From positions 10,245-19,282 of the forward strand of contig DLXZ01000215.1 in assembly GCA_003448675.1 (NCBI GenBank): 9,038 nucleotides of DNA, given 5' to 3'. The DNA comes from Porticoccaceae bacterium. Its GTDB lineage: Bacteria; Pseudomonadota; Gammaproteobacteria; Pseudomonadales; Porticoccaceae. Numbering within the stretch: position 1 is the first letter of the stretch; every line of letters begins with the position of its first letter. The notes under the pieces were generated by a model. It was given only the letters and a program-made list of their open reading frames with translations, was not told the origin of the DNA and searched no databases. Of this stretch, positions 5,647 to 9,038 are shown piece by piece. Both the position numbers and the translations under genes were made by a program.

Positions 5647-6774
5647 TTAAAGCGTCAATTCAGCGTAGCGTTTGCGGTGGGTAGTGGCGTTGCCCAACCA
5701 GGAAGCCAGATACATGGCTTTTTTCAGATACAGGCCGATATTGGCTTCATCGGTGTAACCGATACCTCCGTGTAGCTGAATCGAAGCCTTGGTAATCATC
5801 AAAGCGGCATCAGCACAGCGAGCCTTAACCTGACTCGCAGCGACAGCTCGCTCCCGATCACTCGGTTCACCGTCAAATAACGCCGCTGTCTGCAGGACCA
5901 CGGAGCGGGAAATTTCCGACTGAATAAACAGATCCACGGATTTATGTTGCAGGGCCTGGAAGCTACCGATGGGCTTGTCAAACTGTACCCGTTGCTGAAG
6001 ATAGTCCACGGTCAGCTCCAGGGCCCGTGTCATCACCCCCAGCAACTCGGCGCTAATGGCCAGACAGCCTTCGTCGATGGCCCTCGCCAGAATCACCTCG
6101 GCTTTATCGGCACCAGCCAAACGCTCTCCAATGGCAACGTCCTGGAAATTAAGGGTGCCATAGAAGCCGCCATCGATACGTTGCTCGTAGTCAATGCTCA
6201 AGCCGGACGCTTCCCGGTTGACCAGGTACAACTCCGTGCCATTGGGCCCAGCGGCGGAGACAATAAAGTCGTCCGCTCCGCCGGCGTCGGGCACAAACAA
6301 TTTAACTCCGTTGATCTTGCCATCGCTGACAGTCACCTGCTGAGCACTTACCGACAGGCTGCCGCGGGCCTCCTGCCAGGCCAGCGCCGGTTTCCACCCG
6401 CCGACCACCAGGGCCGGCAGCTTTTCTTTTTTTACCGATTCATTATCGCAGTCAATCAAAGCTCTCGCGGCCACGACGCCGGTAGCGACAAAAGGCGCGG
6501 GCACCAGACCTTTACCCAACTGAATCAGCACCGTATGCAATTCGTTAAAACCCAGGCCAATGCCGTCATAAGCTTCGGGCACCAGAAAACCAGCCCAACC
6601 CAGCTCGGCCATTTCCCGCCAGACTTCGGTGTCAAAGCCCGGCTGCACAAAGCGGCTGGCGCGGGTTTTCTTTAGCTCTTCATCCTGAGCGATAAAAGCT
6701 ACAGCGCTGTCCTGAATAAGAACCTGCTCCTCGGTCAGCGCATCGATGCGCGATTGCAAACTGATATCTTCCAC
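5647..6774 (-). CDS. Acyl-CoA dehydrogenase, partner (beta-type) subunit
   Basis: A 375-residue acyl-CoA dehydrogenase-fold protein, first in a two-gene operon. It keeps the C-terminal FAD elements QRVQFDKPIGSFQALQHK (261-278, with Arg262) and LHGGIGYTDE (334-343). It lacks the GYSEPGAGSD motif (the region reads LAWQEARGSLS), and the helix-G catalytic Glu falls in RAIDEGCLAIS, where Gly probably aligns with Glu246 of the partner. Such complementary loss is typical of alpha2-beta2 acyl-CoA dehydrogenases such as the ChsE1-ChsE2 type of steroid degradation, where each FAD site is built by two different subunits. The start is GTG 6774, supported by GAGGA six bases upstream. It lies 99 nt after fur on the same strand; two short stems without T-tracts lie between, so readthrough from fur is possible. 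Confidence 0.9.
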   Translation of the reverse strand: MEDISLQSRIDALTEEQVLIQDSAVAFIAQDEELKKTRASRFVQPGFDTEVWREMAELGWAGFLVPEAYDGIGLGFNELHTVLIQLGKGLVPAPFVATGVVAARALIDCDNESVKKEKLPALVVGGWKPALAWQEARGSLSVSAQQVTVSDGKINGVKLFVPDAGGADDFIVSAAGPNGTELYLVNREASGLSIDYEQRIDGGFYGTLNFQDVAIGERLAGADKAEVILARAIDEGCLAISAELLGVMTRALELTVDYLQQRVQFDKPIGSFQALQHKSVDLFIQSEISRSVVLQTAALFDGEPSDRERAVAASQVKARCADAALMITKASIQLHGGIGYTDEANIGLYLKKAMYLASWLGNATTHRKRYAELTL

Positions 6775-6873
6775 TCTTGTTCCTCGCGTTGGGGGAGATT
6801 GTCTGGGTTTTACTGCCTGGGGAGGACTTGGCCTCCAGAGCCAGCGGAGAAACCGCCGCTATGATTCACCACT

Positions 6874-7287
6874 TCACGCCTGATTCTTTGGTTTCACATA
6901 AAGAACCAAACTGTGGCCGATCAATTCATAACCTTTTTCCGCAGCGATACGTCGCTGGAGGGTTTCGATTTCCTCACTGCGAAATTCGAACACTTCGGCG
7001 GAGTCAACACACACCATATGATCGTGATGCTCGCCCTGATTCAGCTCATAGAGCGCGGGGCCACTATCGAAGCTGTGCCGACAAACCAGGCCCGCGGTTT
7101 CAAACTGTGTCAGTACCCGATAAACCGTGGCGATCCCGACCTCCTCGCCCTGTTCATGGAGGTGGCGATAGATATCATCCGCACTCAGGTGGTTATCGGA
7201 CTCCTGCTCAAGAATCTGCAAAATCTTGATCCGGGGATGGGTAGCTTTAAGGCCAGCTTTCTTTAAATCGCTTTTGTCACGGGACAC
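6874..7287 (-). CDS. fur: Ferric uptake regulator Fur
   Basis: A 137-residue Fur protein, the iron(II)-dependent repressor of iron-uptake genes. The N-terminal winged helix includes KAGLKATHPRIKIL and GIATVYRVLTQFETAGL (51-67). The metal-binding/dimerisation domain has His33, Glu81, HHDHMVC (87-93) and His125. The usual structural-zinc pair CxxC is CVDS here (Cys93, Ser96), as in Pseudomonas-type Fur proteins that lack the second Cys; function is expected to be normal. The start is GTG 7287, which gives an N-terminus like other Fur proteins; AGAGG lies about eight bases upstream. It is divergent from bamE with only 73 bp between, as fur and omlA are in Pseudomonas. Downstream, only weak hairpins (6821-6836 and 6843-6860) precede the acyl-CoA dehydrogenase operon. 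Confidence 0.96.
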   Translation of the reverse strand: MSRDKSDLKKAGLKATHPRIKILQILEQESDNHLSADDIYRHLHEQGEEVGIATVYRVLTQFETAGLVCRHSFDSGPALYELNQGEHHDHMVCVDSAEVFEFRSEEIETLQRRIAAEKGYELIGHSLVLYVKPKNQA

Positions 7288-7300
7288 CCGCCTTCGCCTC

Positions 7301-7331
7301 TTCTCACTAAAATGCCGGATGAGGTATTATC
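7301..7331. promoter_or_regulatory. Overlapping divergent promoters of bamE and fur
   Basis: For bamE (plus), TTCTCA (7301-7306) and TATTAT (7325-7330) are 18 bp apart. On the minus strand GATAAT (7331-7326) overlaps the same bases and could be the fur -10, though no good -35 is seen for it. The shared near-palindrome suggests the two genes compete for or share RNA polymerase. No Fur box is apparent. Confidence 0.4.
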
Positions 7332-7360
7332 CCTGTTCAGAAAGCAGACTGGAACCCCGC

Positions 7361-7795
7361 ATGGCAATCCGTTCGATAACTCTTCTCCTGACCGCGACAC
7401 TGGCGGGACTGACGGGTTGCTCCTACCTGAAATACCCCGACGTTCATAAGATGACTATTCGCCAGGGCAATATCATCAGTCAGGAGATGATCGATCAACT
7501 GCGCCCTGGGCTGGACCGCTCACAGGTGCGCTACATCCTGGGGACCCCCTTGATCGCCGACACCTTCGACCAGTCGCGCTGGGATTATTACTACAGCATC
7601 AAACACCCGGGCAGGGAAGAACTGCGCGAACGCGTGAGCATCTATTTCACCGACGACAAACTGAGCCATTTCTCCGGGGATTACCTGCCCAGCAGCATCG
7701 CGGCCAGCCTGCAAGTGGAACAAGCCGAGGCGCCGGAACAACCCCAGCTCGAAGCCTACAGCATCGAGCCACCTGCTCTAGAGACAAACGAGTAA
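7361..7795 (+). CDS. bamE: Outer membrane assembly lipoprotein BamE (SmpA/OmlA)
   Basis: A 144-residue lipoprotein of the BAM complex, which folds beta-barrel proteins into the outer membrane. The signal peptide ends in a lipobox (LTGC) with the lipidated Cys at residue 20. The mature part starts CSYLKYPDVHKMTIRQGN and contains the BamE core: a QEMIDQLRPGLDRSQVRYIL helix, GTPLIADTF and WDYYYSIKHPG. A C-terminal tail of about 30 residues rich in Glu, Ala and Pro extends past the core; E. coli BamE is 113 residues, while Pseudomonas OmlA is longer. I use ATG 7361; the reading frame stays open back to 7226, but that would bury the signal peptide and overlap fur. It is divergent from fur and convergent with rnfH. 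Confidence 0.95.
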   Translation: MAIRSITLLLTATLAGLTGCSYLKYPDVHKMTIRQGNIISQEMIDQLRPGLDRSQVRYILGTPLIADTFDQSRWDYYYSIKHPGREELRERVSIYFTDDKLSHFSGDYLPSSIAASLQVEQAEAPEQPQLEAYSIEPPALETNE

Positions 7796-7803
7796 GCACC
7801 GGC

Positions 7804-7823
7804 TTATTGTTCAATCTCAATAA
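7804..7823. terminator. Weak inverted repeat between convergent bamE and rnfH
   Basis: TTATTG (7804-7809) and CAATAA (7818-7823) flank an 8-nt loop in the 29-bp gap between two convergent genes. It could act as a weak bidirectional terminator; the stem is AT-rich and has no T-tract. Confidence 0.25.
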
Positions 7824-7824
7824 C

Positions 7825-8193
7825 CTACGTACGTGAATCCTTTTCTTTTCGGCGCTGTCGGGCTTGAGCCGCACGCTTTTTACGCACTTCCTTTGGGTCG
7901 GCAACAAGGGGCCGGTAAATCTCTACCCGATCTTTAGCTTGCAACTGGTACTCATCCGGGCCGGGCAGACCTTTGGTCCCCAATACCTGGCTGAAAATAC
8001 CCATGGTCGCCTGTTCCACATCAATTTCAGGGAAACTTTCCACGATACCGGACATCAGCACCGCTTGCCGCGCCGTGGTGCCGACAGGCACATCCAGAGC
8101 GATGATTTTTTGCTCATTAGCCAGAGCATAAGCCACTTCAACAAGAATGGTTTCCGCCTCGATATGTTTACAATTGTTCATTGATACAAACAT
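7825..8193 (-). CDS. rnfH: RnfH-family ubiquitin-fold protein
   Basis: A 122-residue member of the RnfH family (called RatB in older annotations), a small beta-grasp, ubiquitin-like protein of unknown biochemical role that is almost always encoded next to ratA. The family signature is clear: ILVEVAYALANEQKIIALDV near residue 16, VGTTARQAVLMSGI, FPEID and DRVEIYRPLVADPKEVRKK. The C-terminal tail (from about residue 100) is strongly basic, and an N-terminal stretch of about 15 residues precedes the core. The start may be ATG 8193 or ATG 8181; neither has a good ribosome binding site. It lies 27 nt after ratA, same strand, probably cotranscribed, and ends tail-to-tail with bamE. The old antitoxin label is not supported by the sequence. 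Confidence 0.93.
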   Translation of the reverse strand: MFVSMNNCKHIEAETILVEVAYALANEQKIIALDVPVGTTARQAVLMSGIVESFPEIDVEQATMGIFSQVLGTKGLPGPDEYQLQAKDRVEIYRPLVADPKEVRKKRAAQARQRRKEKDSRT

Positions 8194-8220
8194 CTATGCC
8201 CAGTGTATTGACAGTAAGAT

Positions 8221-8718
8221 CTATGTGTTTTCAGGAACTTTCTTTTCCGGAACCGGTTGTTTCGCGACAATCAGGCGCTGACTCGCCGCCACAACATCCG
8301 CGCGCGCCGTGGTCGCGGCTACCAGGTTATTCGCGACCTGGGTAAACAGTTTATTCCCCGCCAACCTGGCAAGACCCGACTTAAATTGAAACTCCAGCAT
8401 CAGGCTCACTTTACACGCTGAACCCGACAACGCCTTAAACTGCCACTCGCCATGCAGGCGGGTGAAAGGACCGTCTTCCAATTCCATCATAATGGATGAC
8501 GGCCTCACCAGGCGGTTCCGAGTAGCAAAACTCTGACGTATCCCCCCCCTGGCAAGGTCTAAACGCGCCACCACTTCATCCTCAGTGCGAGACAGCACCT
8601 CCACACTGCGGCAACCCTCCATAAATTCCGGGTAGGCGTCAATGTCATTAACCAGGTCGAATAACAACGGCGCGGGGTGCAGAACCATGGCGCTGCGCTC
8701 AATGCGCTGGGTCTTCAT
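8221..8718 (-). CDS. ratA: RatA / Coq10-like START-domain protein
   Basis: A 165-residue START/polyketide-cyclase-fold protein of the RatA (YfjG) and Coq10 family. Key stretches are FDLVNDIDAYPEFMEGC near residue 20, ATRNRLV, MELEDGPFTRLHGEW and the closing amphipathic helix VANNLVAATTARADVV. In E. coli, RatA was reported to hinder 70S ribosome assembly, while Coq10 relatives bind quinone or lipid; this copy could do either. I start at ATG 8718 because AGGGG lies about nine bases upstream; a TTG two codons earlier (8724) would lie too close to that site. The C-terminal 20 residues are a Lys/Pro/Glu-rich tail beyond the usual fold. It is followed by rnfH and preceded by the transporter gene 30 nt away. 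Confidence 0.93.
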   Translation of the reverse strand: MKTQRIERSAMVLHPAPLLFDLVNDIDAYPEFMEGCRSVEVLSRTEDEVVARLDLARGGIRQSFATRNRLVRPSSIMMELEDGPFTRLHGEWQFKALSGSACKVSLMLEFQFKSGLARLAGNKLFTQVANNLVAATTARADVVAASQRLIVAKQPVPEKKVPENT

Positions 8719-8748
8719 AAACAACCGCCCCTGCTCTTACAAACAACT

Positions 8749-9038
8749 TCAGACGAAAGAATCATACAAACCCATCAATAACACCACGGCGATGGCTGGT
8801 GGACAAACATAGCGCAGCACGCCAAACCATAACGACCAGATTCGCGAACCCTCGCCATTGAGGGCCTGCCGAGATATCGCCGGCGTCAGCACCCAGCCGA
8901 CAAATATCGCAATGAACAAGCCGGTCAGGGGCAGCATGATACGGGAGGTCAAAAAGTCGGCGGCGTCAAAAAACGTCATGCCGGCCAACTTAAATTCAGC
9001 CCAGTCATTAAACGACAATACCGTCCCCAAACCCAGCT
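8749..9038 (-). CDS. Sodium-dependent transporter, NSS/SNF family, C-terminal end (partial)
   Basis: The last 96 or so residues of a neurotransmitter:sodium symporter-family transporter; the 5' end lies beyond the right edge. The visible part reads GLGTVLSFNDWAEFK, then FFDAADFLTSRIMLPLTGLF, a membrane segment containing IAIFVGWVL, and a final one containing YVCPPAIAVVLLMGL, all typical of the end of bacterial SNF-family proteins. These transport amino acids or related solutes with Na+; the substrate is unknown. It has no start here: the first ATG-like position in the visible frame is actually TTG (9030), inside a conserved family stretch. It lies 30 nt upstream of ratA and may share its transcript. 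Confidence 0.88.
   Translation of the reverse strand, partial: LGLGTVLSFNDWAEFKLAGMTFFDAADFLTSRIMLPLTGLFIAIFVGWVLTPAISRQALNGEGSRIWSLWFGVLRYVCPPAIAVVLLMGLYDSFV

Noticed and set aside
4777..5775. 332-codon plus-strand ORF opposite the acyl-CoA dehydrogenases
   Set aside because: Antisense reading of conserved coding DNA, composition typical of shadow frames (His/Gln rich), and it spans the junction of two genes.

Overview
The window looks like chromosomal DNA of a gammaproteobacterium, probably a marine Pseudomonas-like or Cellvibrionales-type organism. I infer this from the divergent fur/bamE pair facing a ratA-rnfH pair (the arrangement known around fur-omlA in Pseudomonas), a Pseudomonas-like Fur, an ExbB-ExbD-ExbD-TonB cluster and fairly GC-rich genes. 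No rRNA, tRNA, IS element or CRISPR array was seen.

Layout. Positions 1-1898 (minus strand) hold a TonB energy-transduction operon, exbB-exbD-exbD-tonB; tonB runs off the left edge. Next, also on the minus strand, come a GFA-family zinc protein (2046-2504) and a LysR regulator (2622-3497). Positions 3498-4470 have no conventional gene. On the plus strand they hold three unannotated short ORFs of 40, 35 and 45 codons. Each encodes a single hydrophobic segment with a short polar C-terminus; two have very good ribosome binding sites, and the set is punctuated by hairpins and terminators. Positions 4471-6774 (minus) hold a two-gene acyl-CoA dehydrogenase operon whose products carry complementary halves of the usual motifs, as in alpha2-beta2 acyl-CoA dehydrogenases. 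Positions 6874-7287 are fur (minus), with bamE divergent at 7361-7795. Then, on the minus strand, come rnfH (7825-8193), ratA (8221-8718) and the C-terminal end of an NSS-family sodium symporter (8749 to the right edge).

How the genes work together. ExbB and the two ExbD paralogues should form the proton-driven motor that energises TonB for outer-membrane receptors. The second ExbD carries Asn where the proton-carrying Asp is expected, so the motor may use an asymmetric ExbD pair. Fur is the iron-responsive repressor; BamE is an outer-membrane assembly lipoprotein; RatA and RnfH are a conserved housekeeping pair.

The most unusual part is the 3.5-4.4 kb stretch. Three tandem small membrane-peptide ORFs, divergent from a LysR gene and possibly distant paralogues of one another, look like an undescribed small-protein locus. 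Their function cannot be read from the sequence.
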